Shown here: piece by piece, positions 23,101-38,300 of the stretch
Numbering within the stretch: the first letter of the stretch is position 1
Layout: every line of letters begins with the position of its first letter
NCBI GenBank assembly: GCA_019321725.1
Contig: CM033121.1
Coordinates: forward strand, 1-64,000
Direction of reading: 5' to 3'
Source: Paulownia fortunei
Lineage: Eukaryota; Streptophyta; Magnoliopsida; Lamiales; Paulowniaceae
Length of the DNA stretch: 64,000 bases
Made by a program: the position numbers and the translations under genes
Notes under the pieces: generated by a model
Database searches by the model: none
Seen by the model: only the letters and a program-made list of their open reading frames with translations
Told to the model about the DNA's origin: nothing

Positions 23101-26100
23101 TTTCCTACGGTTAAGATAAAATAAGATTAAAAATTTTAAACCTTGATACTCGTTTCTCTTTTACGTATTCAAATTATAGTTTAACTGAATTGTTTTTTCT
23201 TTTTACTCTATAATTTAAAGGAAAACTTATATTATTTTCAATTAGAGAAACAATATATTTCCTACTTTTATTGTTAATAATGGCTAAAAATTGTAAACAT
23301 CTCCGAATGTTGGTACCTATTTCGTCTTTTTTGAAAAAAAATATTTTAATTGAATTTCTTTTTTAAGTGTTCATTTTAAAAAAATTATTTTTTTCTAATA
23401 AATTAAAAGTGTATGCGATAACACAGAAGTTAGAATGAGGAAAAATACTTTCCTACTATTAAGGTTAAATAATATTAAAAATTTAAAAACTTCATACCCG
23501 TTTCTCCCTTAATATTCAAATTATTGATTAACTGGATTATTTTTTAATTTTACTGTATAATTTCATGGAAAACTTTATTATTTTCAAAGAGAGAAACAAT
23601 ATATTTCCTACTTTTATTTTTAACTATGGCTAAAAATTTAAACCGACTCAGATGTTGGTACTTATTTCTTGCTTTCTTATTACATTTTTATTTTAATTGA
23701 TTTTTCCCTTTTTAAAAGTTTACGTTCTAAAAATTATTTTTTTCTAATTAATTAAAAGCGTATGCCATAACACATGAGTTAAAATAAGGAAAAATACTTT
23801 CCTACAGTTAAGGTTAAATAAGATTAAAAATTTAAAAACTTGATACCCATTTTTCTTTTACGTATTCAAATTATAGTTTAACTGGATTGTTTTTTTCTTT
23901 TACATTACAATTTCAAGGATGACATCTATTATTTTCAATCAAAGAAACAATATATTTCCTACTTTTTTTTATTATTGCTAAAAATTCAAAACCGACTTAG
24001 AATGTTGGTACCTATTTCTTGCTTTCTTATTAATTTTTTGTTTTAATTGATTTTTTCCACTTTAAAAGTTTACGTTCTAGAAAATTTATTTTTTTTCAAT
24101 TAAATTAAAACCGTATGGTATAGAAAATGAGTTAGAATGAGGAAAAATACTTTCTTACTGTTAAGGTTAAATAAGATTAAAAATTTAAAAACTTATACCC
24201 GCTTCTCTCTTACGTATCCAAATTATATTTAAGAGGATTGTTTTTTCTTTTTACTATATAATTTCAAGGAAAATTTATATTATTTTCAATGAAGAAAAAC
24301 AATTTATTTTCTACTTTTATTTTTAATTATGTCTAAAAATTAAAAAGCAACTCCAAATGTTGTTACCTATTTCTGGTTTTTTTATAAAAAAATTATTTTA
24401 ATTAATTTTTTTCTTTTTAAAAGTTTTGTTTCAAAAAATTATTTTTTTCTAATAAATTAAAAGTGTATGCTATAACACATGAGTTAGAATAAGGAAAAAT
24501 AATTTCTACTATTAAGGTTAAATAATATTGAAAATTTAAAAACTTGATACCCATTTATCTCGTATGTATTCAAATTATAGTTTAACTAGATTATTTTTTC
24601 TTTTTACTGTATATTTTCAAGGAAAACATACATTATTTTCATTGAGAGAAATAATATATTTCCTATTTTAATTTTTAATTATGACTAAAAATTTAAAAAA
24701 TGACTCCAAATGTTGGTACCTATTTCGGGTTTTTTTATAAAGAAATTATTTTAATTGATTTTTTTCTTTTTAAAAGTCTACGTTTCAAAAAAATTATTTT
24801 TTCTATTAAATTAAAACCGTATTATATAAAACAGGAGTTAGAATGAGAAAAAAATACTTTTTTACTATTAAGGTAAAATAAGATTAAAAATTTAAAAACT
24901 TGATACCCATTTTTCTTTTACGTATTCAAATTATAGTTTAACTTGATTGTTTTTTTTTTACAGTATAATTTCAAAAAAACATCTATTATTTTCAATTAGT
25001 GAAACAATATATTTTCTATTTTTATTTTTAATTATGCCTAAAAATTCAAAACTGACTCAGAATGTTGTTACATGTTTTCTTATTAAATTTTTATTTTAAT
25101 TGACTTTTTCCTTTTTAAAAGTTTGTGTTCTAGAAAATTTATTTTTTTCTTATAAATTAAAAGTGTATGTTATAACACAGGAGTTAAAATGATGAAAAAT
25201 ATTTTCCTATTGTTACGGTTAAATAAGATTAAAAATTTAAAAACTTGATACCCGTTTCTCTTTTACGTATTCAAATTATAGTTTAACTCGATTGTTTTTT
25301 CTTTTTACTCTATAATTTAAAAGAAAAATTATATTATTTTAATGAGAGAAACAATATATGTCCTACTTTTATTTCTAATTGTGGCTAAAAATTGAAAACA
25401 TCTCCGAATGTTGGTACCTATTTCGGTTTTTTTATAAAAAAAATATTTTAATTGATTTTTTCTTTTTAAAAGTTTCGTTTTAAAAAAAATATTTTTTTCT
25501 AATAAATTAAAAGTGTATGCGATAACACAGGAGTTAGAATGAGAAAAAAAATACTTTCCTACTGTTAAGGTTAAATAATATTAAAAATTTAAAAACTTGA
25601 GATCCGTTTCTCCCTTATATATTGAAATTATAGTTTAACTGGATTGTTTTTTATTTTTACTATATAATTTCATGGAAAACTTCTATTATTTTCAAAGAGA
25701 TAAACAATATATTTCCTACTTTTATTTTTAATTATGGCTAAAAATATAAACCGACTCAGAATGTTGGTACCTATTTCTTGCTTTCTTGTTAAATTTTTAT
25801 TTTAATTGATTTTTTCCATTTTAAAAGTTTACGTTCTAGAAAATTTATTTTTTTCTAATAAATTAAAAATGTATGCCATAACACATGAGTTAAAATGAGG
25901 AAAAATACTTTCCTACGGTTAAGGTTAAATAAGATTAAAAATTTAAAAACTTGATACCCGTTTTTCTTTTACATATTCAAATTATAGTTTAACTGGATTG
26001 TTTTTTCTTTTTACAGTATAATTTAAAGGAAAACTTCTATTATTTTCAATGAGAGAAACAATATATTTCTTACTTTTATTTTTAATTTTGGCTAAAAATT

Positions 26101-29100
26101 CAAAACTGACTCAGAATGTTGTTCTCTATTTCTTGCTTTCATGTTAAATTTTTATTTTAATTGATTTTTTCCTTTTTAAAAGTTTACATTCTAGAAAATT
26201 TATTTATTTTTAATAAATTATAACTGTATGATATAACACATGAGTTAAAATGAGAAAAAACACTTTCCTATTGTTACGATTAAATAAGATTAAAAATTTA
26301 AAAACTTGATACCCGTTTCCCTTTTACGTATTCAAATTATAGTTTAACTCGATTGTTTTTTCTTTTTACTCTATAATTTAATGAAAAACTTATATTATTT
26401 TCAATGAGAGAAATAATATATGTCCTACTTTTATTTTTAATTATGGCAAAAAATTGAAAACATCTCCGAATGTTGGTACCTATTTGGGTCTTTTTTATAA
26501 AAAAAATTATTTTAATTGATTTTTTCTTTTTAAAAGTTTTCATTTTATAAAATTTATTTTTTTCTAATAAATTGAAAGTGTATGCGATAACACATAAGTT
26601 AGAATGAGAAAAAATATTTTCCAACTGTTAAGGTTAAATAATATTAAAATTTTAAAAACTTGATACACGTTTCTCCCGTACATATTGAAATTATAGTTTA
26701 ACTAGATTGTTTTATTATTTTTTATGCTTAATTTCATGGAAAACTTCTATTATTTTCAAAGAGAGAAACAATATATTTCCTACTTTTATTTTTAATTATG
26801 ACTAAAAATTTAAATCGACTCAAAATGTTGGCACCTATTTCTAGCTTTTTTATTAAATTTTTATTTTAATTGATTTTTCCCTTTTTAAATGTTTACGTTC
26901 TATAAAATTTATTTTTTCCTAATAAATTAAAAGCGTATGCCATAACAAATGAGTTAAAATGAGGAAAAATACTTTCCTACGGTTAAGGTTAAATAAGACT
27001 AAAAATTTAAAAACTTGATACCCGTTTTTTTTTACATATTCAAATTATAGTTTAATTGGATTGTTTTTTCTTTTTACAGTATAATTTAAAAGGAAAGTTT
27101 CTATTATTTTCAATGAGAGAAACAATATATTTCCTACTTTTATTTTTAATTATGGCTAAAAATTAAAACTGACTCAGAATGTTGTTATCTATTTCTTGCT
27201 TTCTTATTAAATTTTTATTTTTAATTAATTTTTCCTTTTTAAAAGTTTACGTCTACAAAAAAAAATTCTAATAAATTAAAAGTGTATGCTATAAAACATG
27301 AGTTAAAATGAGGAAAAACACTTTCCTATTGTTATGATTAAATAAGATTAAAAATTTGAAAACTTGATACATGTTTCTCTTTTACGTATTCAAATTATAG
27401 TTTAACTGAATTGTTTTTTCTTTTTGTAGTATAATTTAAAGAAAAACTTCTATTATTTTCAATGAGAGAAACAATATATTTCCTACTTTTATTTTTAATA
27501 ATGGCTAAAAATTCAAAACCGACGCAGAATGTTGTTACCTATTTTTTGCTTTCTTATTAAATTTTTATTTTAATTAATTTTTTTCTTTTTAAAAGTTTAT
27601 GTTCTAGAAAATTTATTTTTTCCTAATAAATTGAAAGTGTATGCTATAACACATGAGTTAAAATGAGGAAAAATACTTTCCTATTGTTACGAATAAATAA
27701 GATTAAAAATTTAAAAACTTGATACCCGTTTCTCTTTTACGTATTCAAATTATAGTTTAATTGGATTATTTTTTCTTTTCACTCTACAATTTTAAAGAAA
27801 AACTTATATTATTTTCAATGAGAGAAACAATATTATTTTAATTAAAATTTTCTTTTTTAAATTATACATTTTAAAAAATTTATTTTTTTCTAATAAATTA
27901 AAAACGTATGTTATAACACAGGAGTTCGAACGAGGAAAAATACTTTCCTACTATTATGGTTAAATAAGATTAAAAATTAAAAACTTGATACCCGTTTCTC
28001 TTTTACGTATTCAAATTAAAGTTTAAATGAATCCTTTTTTCTTATAACTGTAAAATTTCAAGGAAAACTTACATTATTTTCAATGAGAGAAATAATATAT
28101 TTCCTACTTTTATTTTTAATTATGGCTAAAAAATAAAAAAGCGACTTCGAATGTTTGTACCGATTTCGGACTTTTTTACAAAAAATATATTTTAATTAAT
28201 TTTTTTCTTTTTAAAAGTTTACAGTTTAAAATTTATTTTTTTCTAATAAATTAACAATGTATGGTACGACACAGAAGTTAGAATGAGAAAAAACATTTTC
28301 CTACTATTAACGTTAAATAATATTACAAATTTAAAAACTTGATATTCGTTTCTCTCTTTCGTATTCAAACTATAGTTTAACTAGATTAGTTTTTCTTTTT
28401 ACTGTATAATTTAAAGGTAAACTTATATTATTTTCAATGAGAGCAACAATATATTTTCAACTTTTATTTTTAATTATGGCTAAAAATTCAAAACCGACTC
28501 AGAATGTTGGTACATATTTCTTGCTTTCTAATTAAATTTTTATTTTAATTGATTTTTTCCTTTTTCAAAGTTTACGTTCAAGAAAATTTATTCTTTTCTA
28601 ATAAATTAAAAGTGTATGCTATAACATGTGTTAGAATGAGGAAAAATTCTTTCTACTATTTACTAAAAATTTAAAAACTTGATACCCGTTTCTTTCTTAC
28701 ATATTCAAATTATTGTTTAACTCGATTATTTTTTAATTTTACTATATAATTTCATGAAAAACTTCTATTATTTCCAGTGAGTGAAACAAAATATTTCCTA
28801 CTTTTATTTTTAATTATGGCTAAAAATTCAAAACTAATTTAGAATGTTAGTACCTATTTCTTGCTTTCTTATTAAATTTTTATTTTTAATTAATTTTTCC
28901 TTTTTAAAAGTTTACGTTCTATAAAATTTATTTTTTTCTAATAAATTAAAAGCGTATGCCATAACAAATGAGTTAAAATGAGGAAAAATACTTTCCTACG
29001 GTTAAGGTTAAATAAGATTAAAAATTTAAAAACTTGATACCCGTTTTTTTTCATGTTAACAGTTTACGTTCTACAAAATTTATTTTTTTCTATTAAATTA

Positions 29101-30129
29101 AAAGTGTATGGTATAACATAGGAGTTAGAATGAGAAAAAATATTTTCCTACTGTTAAGGTTAAATAAGATTAAAAATTTAAAAACTTGATACCCGTTTCT
29201 TTCTTACGTATTCAAATTATAGTTTAAATGTATTGTTTATTTCTTTTTACTGTAAAATTTCAAGAAAAACTTACATTATTTTCAATGAGAGAAATAATAT
29301 ATTTCCTACTTTTATTTTTAATTATGGCCAAAAATTAAAAAAGTGACTCCGAATGTTTGTACCGACTTCAGGCTTTTTTATAAAAAATATATTTTAATTT
29401 ATTTTTTTCTTTTAAAAAGTTTACATTTTAAAATTTCATTGTTTTCTAATAAATTAACAGTGTATGCTACGACACATAAGTTAGAATGAGAAAAAATATT
29501 TTCCTACTGTTAAGGTTAAATAAGATTAAAAATTTAAAAACTTGATATCTGTTTCTCTATTACGTATTTAAATTATAGTTTAACTGAATTAGTTTTTCTT
29601 TTTACTGTATAATTTCAAGGAAAACATCTATTATTTTCAGTCAGATAAACAATATATTTCCTACTTTTATTTTTAATTATGGCTAAAAATTCAAAACTGA
29701 CTCAGAATATTGGTTTCTATTTTTGCTTTCGTATTAAATTTTTATTTTAATTGATTTTTTTCTCTTTAATAGTTTACATTCTAGAAAATTTATTTTCTCC
29801 TAATAACTTAAAAGCGCATGCTATAACACATGAGTTACAATAAGGAAAAATACTTTCTTACTGTTAAGGATAAATAAGATTAAAATTTTCAAACTTGATA
29901 CACGTTTTTCTTGTACGTATTCAAATTATATTTTAACTGCATTATTTTTTTGTTTTTACTATATAATTTCAAGGAAAACTTATATTATTTTCAATGAGAG
30001 AAACAATATACTTCCTACTTTTATTTTTAATTATGGCTAAAAATTCAAAACTAACTCAGAATGTTGGTACCTATTTCTTGCTTTCTTATTAAATTTTTTT
30101 TTAATTGATTTTTCCTTTTTAAAAGTTTG

Positions 30130-30840
30130 AGTTTTAGAAAATTTATTTTTTTCTAATAAATTAAAAGTGTATGCCATAACACATGTGTTAAAATGAGGAA
30201 AAATACTTGCCTAATGTTAAAGTTAAATAAGATTAAAAATTTAAAAACTTGATACTCATTTTTCTTGTTCGTATTCAAATCATAGTTTAACTAGATTGTT
30301 TTTTCTTTTTATAGTATAAGTTCAAGGAAAACATCTATTATTTTCAATGAGAGAAACAATATATTTCCTACTGTTATTTTTAATTATGGCTAAAAATTCA
30401 AAACCGACTCAGAATGTTGGTACCTATTTTTTACTTTTTTATTAAATTTTTATTTTTAATTAAATTTTTCCTTTTTAAAAGTTTATGTTTTAGAAAATTT
30501 ATTTTTTTCTAATAAATTAAAAGTGTATGCCATAACACATGAGTTAAAATGAGGAAAAATACTTGCCTAATGTTAAAGTTAAATAAGATTAAAAATTTAA
30601 AAAACTTGATACTCATTTTTCTTGTTCGTATTCAAATCATAGTTTAACTAGATTGTTTTTTCTTTTTATAGTATAAGTTCAAGGAAAACATCTATTATTT
30701 TCAATGAGAGAAACAATATATTTTCTACTTTTATTTTTAATTATGGCTAAAAATTCAAAACCGACTCAGAATGTTGGTACCTATTTTTTACTTTTTTATT
30801 AAATTTTTATTTTTAATTAAATTTTTCCTTTTTAAAAGTT
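30130..30840 (+). repeat. Recent single-monomer duplication (356 bp)
   Basis: Adjacent monomers share private variants such as ATACTTGCCTAATGTTAAAG, TTGTTCGTATTCAAATCATAG and TATAGTATAAGTTCAAGG at an offset of 356 bp (ACTTGCC at 30205 and 30561). The two copies are far closer to each other than to their other neighbours. Confidence 0.85.
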
Positions 30841-31399
30841 TACGTTTTAGAAAATTTAATTTTTTCTATTAAATTAAAATCGTATGGTATAAAACAGGAG
30901 TTAGAATGAGGAAAATACTTTCTTACTGTTAAGGTTAAATAAGATTAAAAATTTAAAAACTTGATACCATTTCTCACTTACGTATCCAAATTATAGTTTA
31001 AGTGGATTGATTTTTCTTTTTACTATATAATTTGAAGGAAAACTTATATTATTTTCAAAGAAAGAAATAATATATTTCCTACTTTTATTTTTAATTATGG
31101 CTAAAAATTAAAAAAACAACTACAAATGTTGGTACATATTTTGGGCCTTTTTTTATAAAAAAAATAATTAATTTTTTTCTTTTTAAAAGTTTACGTTTTA
31201 AAATTTTTATTTTTTTCTAAAAAATTTAAAGCGTATGCTATAACACATGAGTTAGAATAACGAAAAATATTTTCTACTGTTAAGGTTAAATAATATTAAA
31301 AATTTAAAAACTTAATACTCATTTCTCTCTCATGTATTCAAATTATAGTTCAATAGATTATTTTTACATTTTACTGTATATTTTCAAGGAAAACTTACA

Positions 31400-34300
31400 T
31401 TATTTTCAATGAGATAAACAATATATTTCTACTTTTATTTTTTAATTATGGCAAAATTCAAAAACTGACTCAGAATATTGATACCTATTTCTTGCTCTCT
31501 TATTAAAATTTTATTTTAATTGATTTTTTCCTCTTTAAAGTTTTACGTTCTAAAAATTTTATTTTTCTCCTAATATTTAAAGCGCATGCTATAAAACATG
31601 AGTTAAATGCGAAAAAATAATTTCCTACTATTAAGGTTAATAAATTAAAAATTTTAAAACTTGATACCCATTTCTATTGTACGTATTCAAATTATAATTT
31701 AATTGTATTATTTTCTCCTTACAGTATAATTCAAGGAAAACTTACATTATTCAATAGATAAATAATATATTTCCTACTTTTATATTTAAATTATTTCTTG
31801 CTTCTTATAGATTTTTATTTTAATTAATTTTTTCCTTTTTTATAAAAATTTATGTTCTAGAAAATTTATTTTTTTCTAATAAATTTAAAAATCGGTATGC
31901 TATAACACAGGAGTTAAAATAAGAAAAAATACTTTCCTATTGATTAAGGTTAAATAATATTAAAATTTTAAAAACTTGATACCCATTTTCTTTACGTATT
32001 TAAATTATAGTTTAACTGAATTATTTTTTCTTTTTACTGTATAATTTCTAGGTAAACTTATATATTTCAATGAGAGAAACAATATATTTTCTACTTTTAT
32101 TTTTAATTATGGCTAAAAATTCAAAACGACTCAAAATGTTGGTACCATTTCTTGCTTTCTTATTAAAATTTTTATTTTAATTGATTTTTTTTCTTTTAAA
32201 AGTTTACGCTCTAAAAAATTATTTTTTTCTAATAAATTAAAGCGTATGGTATAACACAGGAGTTGGATGAGGAAAAATACTTTCCTACTGTTAAGGTTAA
32301 ATAATATTAAAAATTTAAAAACTTGATACCCGTTTCTAATTTTACTATTTAAATTATAGTTTAACAGGATTATTTTTTCTTTTTACTGTATAATTTCAAG
32401 GTAAAACTTATATTATTTTAATGAGGAAACAATATATTCCTACTTTAATTTTTTAATTATGGCTAAAAATTCAAAACCGACTCAGAATATTGATACATAT
32501 TTCTTGCTTTTTATTAAATTTTTATTTTAATTGATATTTTCTTTCTAAAAGTTTACGTTCTAGAAAATTTTTTTTTTCTAATAATTAAAAGCGCATTCTA
32601 TAACACATGAGTTAGAATGAGGAAAAATAATTTCCTACTGTTAAGTTTAAATAAGATTAAAAATTTTAAAAACTTGATACCCGTTCTACTTATGTATTCA
32701 AATTATAGTTTAACTGAATTATTTTTTTTTTACTGTAAAATTTTAAACAAAAACTTACATTATTTTCAATGAGAGAAATAATATATTTCCTACTATTTAT
32801 TTTTTAATTATTGCCTAAATATTCTTAATAATTCAAAAAATTTATTTTATTTTGAATTTTTTTCTTTTAAATATTACGTTCTAAAAAAATTATTTTTTTC
32901 TATTAAATTAAAATCGTATGTATAACACAGGAGTTGAAATAAAAGAAAAATATTTCCTACTGTTAAGGTTAAATAATATTAAAAATTTAAAAACATTGAT
33001 ACCATTTCTTTTTTACGTATTCAAATTATAGTTTAACTAGATTGTTTTTTCTTTTTACAGTATAATTTCAAGGAAAACATTATAATTTTTCAATTGAAGA
33101 GAGAAACAATATATGCTACTTTTATTTTAATTATGGCAAAAAAATTCAAAACCGACTCAAAATGTTGGTACCTACTTCGGGCTCTTTAAAAAAATATATT
33201 TAATTGATTTTTCTATTAAAAAGTAACGTTTTAAAAAATTTATTTTTCTACGCTATAACACAGAAGTTAGAATGAGAAAAAAATATTTTCCTACTATTAA
33301 TTAAATAAATTAAAAATTTAAAAACATGATACCCATTTCTCTTTTATGTATTCAAATATAATGTAATGGTTTTTTTTTTACTATATAATTTCTGGTAAAC
33401 TTATATTATTTTCAATGAGAGAAACAATAAATTTCTACTTTTATTTATAATTATGGCTAAAAATTTGAAAACTAACTCGAAATGTGTACCTATTTCTTGC
33501 TTTCTTATTAAAATTTTATTTTATTTGATTTTTTTTCTTTTTAAAAGTTCACGTTCTAAAAAAATTATTTTTTCTATTAAATTAAAAGCATATGGTATTA
33601 CACAGGCAGTTGGAATGAAAAAAAATACTTTTCTACTATTAAGGTTAAATAATATTAAAAATTTAAAAACTTGATACCCGTTCTCTTTTACGTATTCAAA
33701 TTATAGTTTAATTGGATTGTTTTTTTCTTTTTACAGTATAATTTCAAGTAAAACATCTATTATGTTCAATGAGATAAACAATATATTTCCAACTTTTATT
33801 TTTTAATTATGGCTAAAATTTCAAAACCGGCTCAGAATGTTGGTACTATTTCTTGCTTTTATTTAATTTTTATTTTATTTGATTTTATTTTTTAAAAAAA
33901 GTTTACGTTCTAAAAAAATTATTTTTTCTATTAAATTAAAAATGTATGTATAACACAGGGGTTAGATTGAAGAAAAATACTTTTCTACTATTAAGGTAAA
34001 TAAGATTAAAAATTTTAAAACTTGATACCTGTTTCTTTTTACGTATTCAAGTAATAGTTTAATTCGATTGTGTTTTCTTTTTACAGTATAATTTCAAGTA
34101 AAACATTATTATGTTCAATGAGATAAAATTATTTTCCTACTTTTATTTTAATTATGGCTAAAATTCAAAACCGGCTCAGAATGTTGGTACTATTTCTTGC
34201 TTTCTATTTAATTTTTATTTTATTTGATTTTATTTTTTTTAAAAGTTTACGTTCTAAAAAAAATTTTTTTCCATTAAATTAAAAATGTATGTATAACACA

Positions 34301-37300
34301 GGGTTGGATTGAAGAAAAATTATTTCCTATATTAAGGTTAAATAAGATTAAAAATTAAAAACTTGTACCCGTTTCTCTTTTTACGTATCAAATTATAGTT
34401 AATTGGATTGTTTCTTCTTTTTACAGTATAATTTCAAGTAAAACATCTATTATGTTCAATGAGATAAACAATATATTCCAACTTTTATTTTTAATTATGG
34501 CTAAAAATTCAAAACCGACTAAGAATGTTGGTACTATCTGCTTTCTTATTGAATTTTTATTTTATTTGATTTTTTTTCTTTTTTAAAAGTTTACGTTCTA
34601 AAAAAATAAATAAGTTTTTTTATTAAATTAAAAGGGTATTGTATAACATAGGAGTTGGAATGAGAAATAAATTTCCTACTGTTAAGGTTAAATATGATTA
34701 AAAATTTAAACATGATACTCGTTTCTCTTTAGGTAATCAATTATAGTTTCACTGGATTGTTTTTTCTTGTATAATCATTCTACTTTTATTTTTATTATGC
34801 TAAAAAAGTCAAAACGACTCAAAATGTTGGTACTATTTCTTACTTTCTTATTAAATTTTTATTTTAATTGGTTTTTACCATTTTAAAAGTTTACGTTCTA
34901 CAAATTTTTTTTTTTTCTAATAAATTAAAAGTGTATGCTATAACACAGGAGTTAAAATGAGAAAAAATACTTTTCTACTGTTAAGGTTAAATAGAATTAA
35001 AATTTTAAAAACTACATACTCGTTTCTCTTTTATGTATTTAAATTATACTTTAGCTGGATTGTTTTTTTCTTTTTACTGTATAATTTCAAATGAAAACTT
35101 ACATTATTCTCAATGAGAGAAATAATATATTTCCTACTTTTATTTTTAATTATGGCTAAAAATTAAAAAAGCGACTCCGAATGTTTAGTATCTATCAGCT
35201 TTTTTTATAAAAAATTATTTTTATTGATTTTACTTTTTAAAAGTATACATTTTAAACTTATTTTTGCTCAACTATAGCACAGGAGTTAGAATGAGGAAAA
35301 AATCTTTCCTACTATTAAGGTTAAAATACTACAATTTAAAAACTTGATACCCGTCTCTTTTACGTATTCAAATTATAGTTTAACTGGATTATTTCTTTTT
35401 ACTGTATAATTTCAAGAAAAAACTTACATTATTTTCAATGAGAGAAATTAATATATTTCTACTTTTATTTTAATTATGCTAAAAATTGAAAAGGAGACTC
35501 CGAATGTTGGTGCCCTATTTTGGGCTTTTTATTAAATTTTTATTTTAAAATTATTTTCTTTTTTAAAGTTTACATTTAAAAAATTATTTTTTTCTAATAA
35601 ATTAAAACGTGTATGTTAATACACAGGAGTTAAAATGAGAAAAATATTTCCTACTGTTAAGGTTAAATAAGATTAAAAATTCCAAAACTTGATACCCATT
35701 TTTCTTTTACGTATTCAAATTATAGTTTAATTGTATTGTGTTTTCCTTTTTACAGTAAAATTTCAAGAAAACATACTATTATTTTCCAATGAGAGAAATA
35801 ATATATTTCCTACTTTTATTTTTATATTGGCTAAAAATTCAAAAATCGACTCAGAATGTTGGTATCTATTTTCTTGTTTTCTTATTAAAATTTTATTTAA
35901 ATGATTCTTTCCTTTTAAAAGTTTTCGTTCTAGAAAATTTATTTTTTTCTAATAAATTAAAAGCGTATACCAAAAACACATGAGTTAAAATGAGGACCAA
36001 TATTTTCCTACTGTTAAGGTTAAATAATATTAAAAATTAAAAACTTGATACACGTTTTTCTTTTACGTATTCAAATTATAGTTAACTGGATTGTTTTTTC
36101 TTTTTACAAGTAATAATTTCAGGAAAACATCTATTATTTTCAATGAACAAACAATATATTTCCTACTTTTATTTTTAATATGGCTAAAAATTCAAAACCG
36201 ACTCAGAATGTTGGTACCTATTCTTGCTTCATATTAAATTTTTATTTTAAATGATTTTTCCTTTTTAAAAGTTTACGTTCAGAAATTTATTTTATTTTTT
36301 AATAAATTAAAAGTGTATGCCATAACACATGAGTTAAAATGAGGAAAATATTTTCCTACTGTTAAGGTTAAAATATTAAAAATTTTAAAAATTTGATACC
36401 ATTTCTCTCTAACGTATTCAAATTATAGTTTAGTAGATTTGTGTTTTTTTTTTACTGTATATTTCAAACAAAACTTACATTAATTCAATGAAAAAATAAT
36501 ATATTTCCTTACTTTTATTTTTAATTATGGCTAAAAATTGAAAAGCGACTCCGAATGTTGGTACCAATTTCGAGGTTTTTTTATTAAATTTTTATTTTAA
36601 TTAATTTTTTCTTTTTAAAAGTTTACATTTTTTAAAAAATATTTTTCTAATATAATTAAAAGCGTATGCTATAAAACAGGAGTCAGATGAGAAAAATGAC
36701 TTTCCTACTGTTAAGGTTAAAGAATATTAAAATTTAAAAACTTAATACCCGTTTCTCTCTTACGTATTCAAATTATAGTTTAACTCTTTTTACTGTATAA
36801 TTTTAAGAAAAACTTATATTATTTTCAATGAAAGAAAAATAATATTTCCTACTTTTATTTTTAATTACGGCTAAAAATTAAAAAAGCGACTCAAAATGTT
36901 GTACGCTACTACTTGCTTTCTTATTAAATTTTCATTTTTAATTGATTTGTTTCTTTTTAAAAATATTTTATTTTTTTCTAATAAATTAAAAGCGTTAGCT
37001 ATAACATTGGAGTTAGAATAGAAAAAATATTTTCCTACTTAAGGTTAAATAATATTAAAATTTAAAAACTTGATATCCATTCTCTCTTATGTATTCAAAT
37101 TATAGTTTAACTGTATTAATTTTTTTTCTTTTTACGGTATAATTTCAAGGAAAACTTACATTATTTTCAATGAGAGAACAATATATTTCCACTTTTATTT
37201 TAATTATGGCTAAAAATTCAAAAAAGCAACTCCGAATGTTGGTACATATTTCTTGCTTTTTATTAAATTTTTAATTTAATTAGTTTTTTTCATTTTAAAA

Positions 37301-38300
37301 GTTTACGTTTTAAAAAATTTATTTTCTTCTAATAAATTAAAAGGTATGCCATAACACAAGGAGTTAGAATGAGAAAAATTATTTTCCTACTATTAAGGTT
37401 AAATAATATTAAAATTTTCAAACTTGATACCCGTTTCTCTCTTACGTATTCAAATTATAGATAACTGGATTATTTTTTCTTTTTACTGTATAATTTCAAG
37501 GAAAACTTACATTATTTTCAATGAGAGAAACAATATATTTCCTACTTGTAATTTAATTATGACTAAAAATTAAAAAAACGACTCCGAATGTTGGTACTTA
37601 TTTCTTGCTCTTTTATTAAATTTTTATTTTAATTAATTTTTTCCTTTTTAAAAGTTTACGTTTCAAAAATTTATTTTTTTCTAATTAAATTAAAAGTGTA
37701 TGCTATAACACAAGAGTTAGAATAAGAAAAATTACTTTCCTACTATTAAGGTTAAATAATATTAAAAATTTAAAAACTTGATACCCGTTCTATCTTACTT
37801 ATTCAAATTATAGTTTAACGGATTTTTTTCTTTTTACTGTATAATTTCAAGGAAAACTTATATTATTCAATGAAAGAAACACTATATTTCCTACTTTTAT
37901 TTTTAATTATGGCTAAAAATTCAAAAAGCAACTCCGAATGTTGGTACATATTTCTTGCTTTTTATTCATTTTTTATTTTAATTGATTTTTTTCGTTTTAA
38001 AGTTTATGTTTTAAATTTTTTTTTTATAATAAATTAAAAGCGTATGCCATAACACAGGAGTTAGAATGAGAAATTATTTTCCTACTATTAAGATTTAAAT
38101 AATATTAAAAATTTTAAAACTTGATACATGTTTCTCTCTTACGTATTCAAATTATAGTTTAACTGGATTATTTTTTTTTACTGTATATTTCAAGCAAAAC
38201 TTATTAAATTTCAATGAAGAAACACTATATTTCCTACTTTTATTTTTAATTATGGCTAAAAATTAAAAAACCGACTAAAAGATTGGTACCTATTTCTTGC
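31400..38300 (+). repeat. Satellite stretch with many one-base indels
   Basis: Monomers here match the rest of the array but carry frequent single-base losses and homopolymer length changes. Examples: AACACAGGGTTGGATTG near 34300, TTGGTACTATTTC near 33840, TTCAATAGATAAATAATA near 31750. Some are shortened to about 290-345 bp. Either this part is older and unhomogenised, or the assembly is poorly polished here. Confidence 0.6.
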
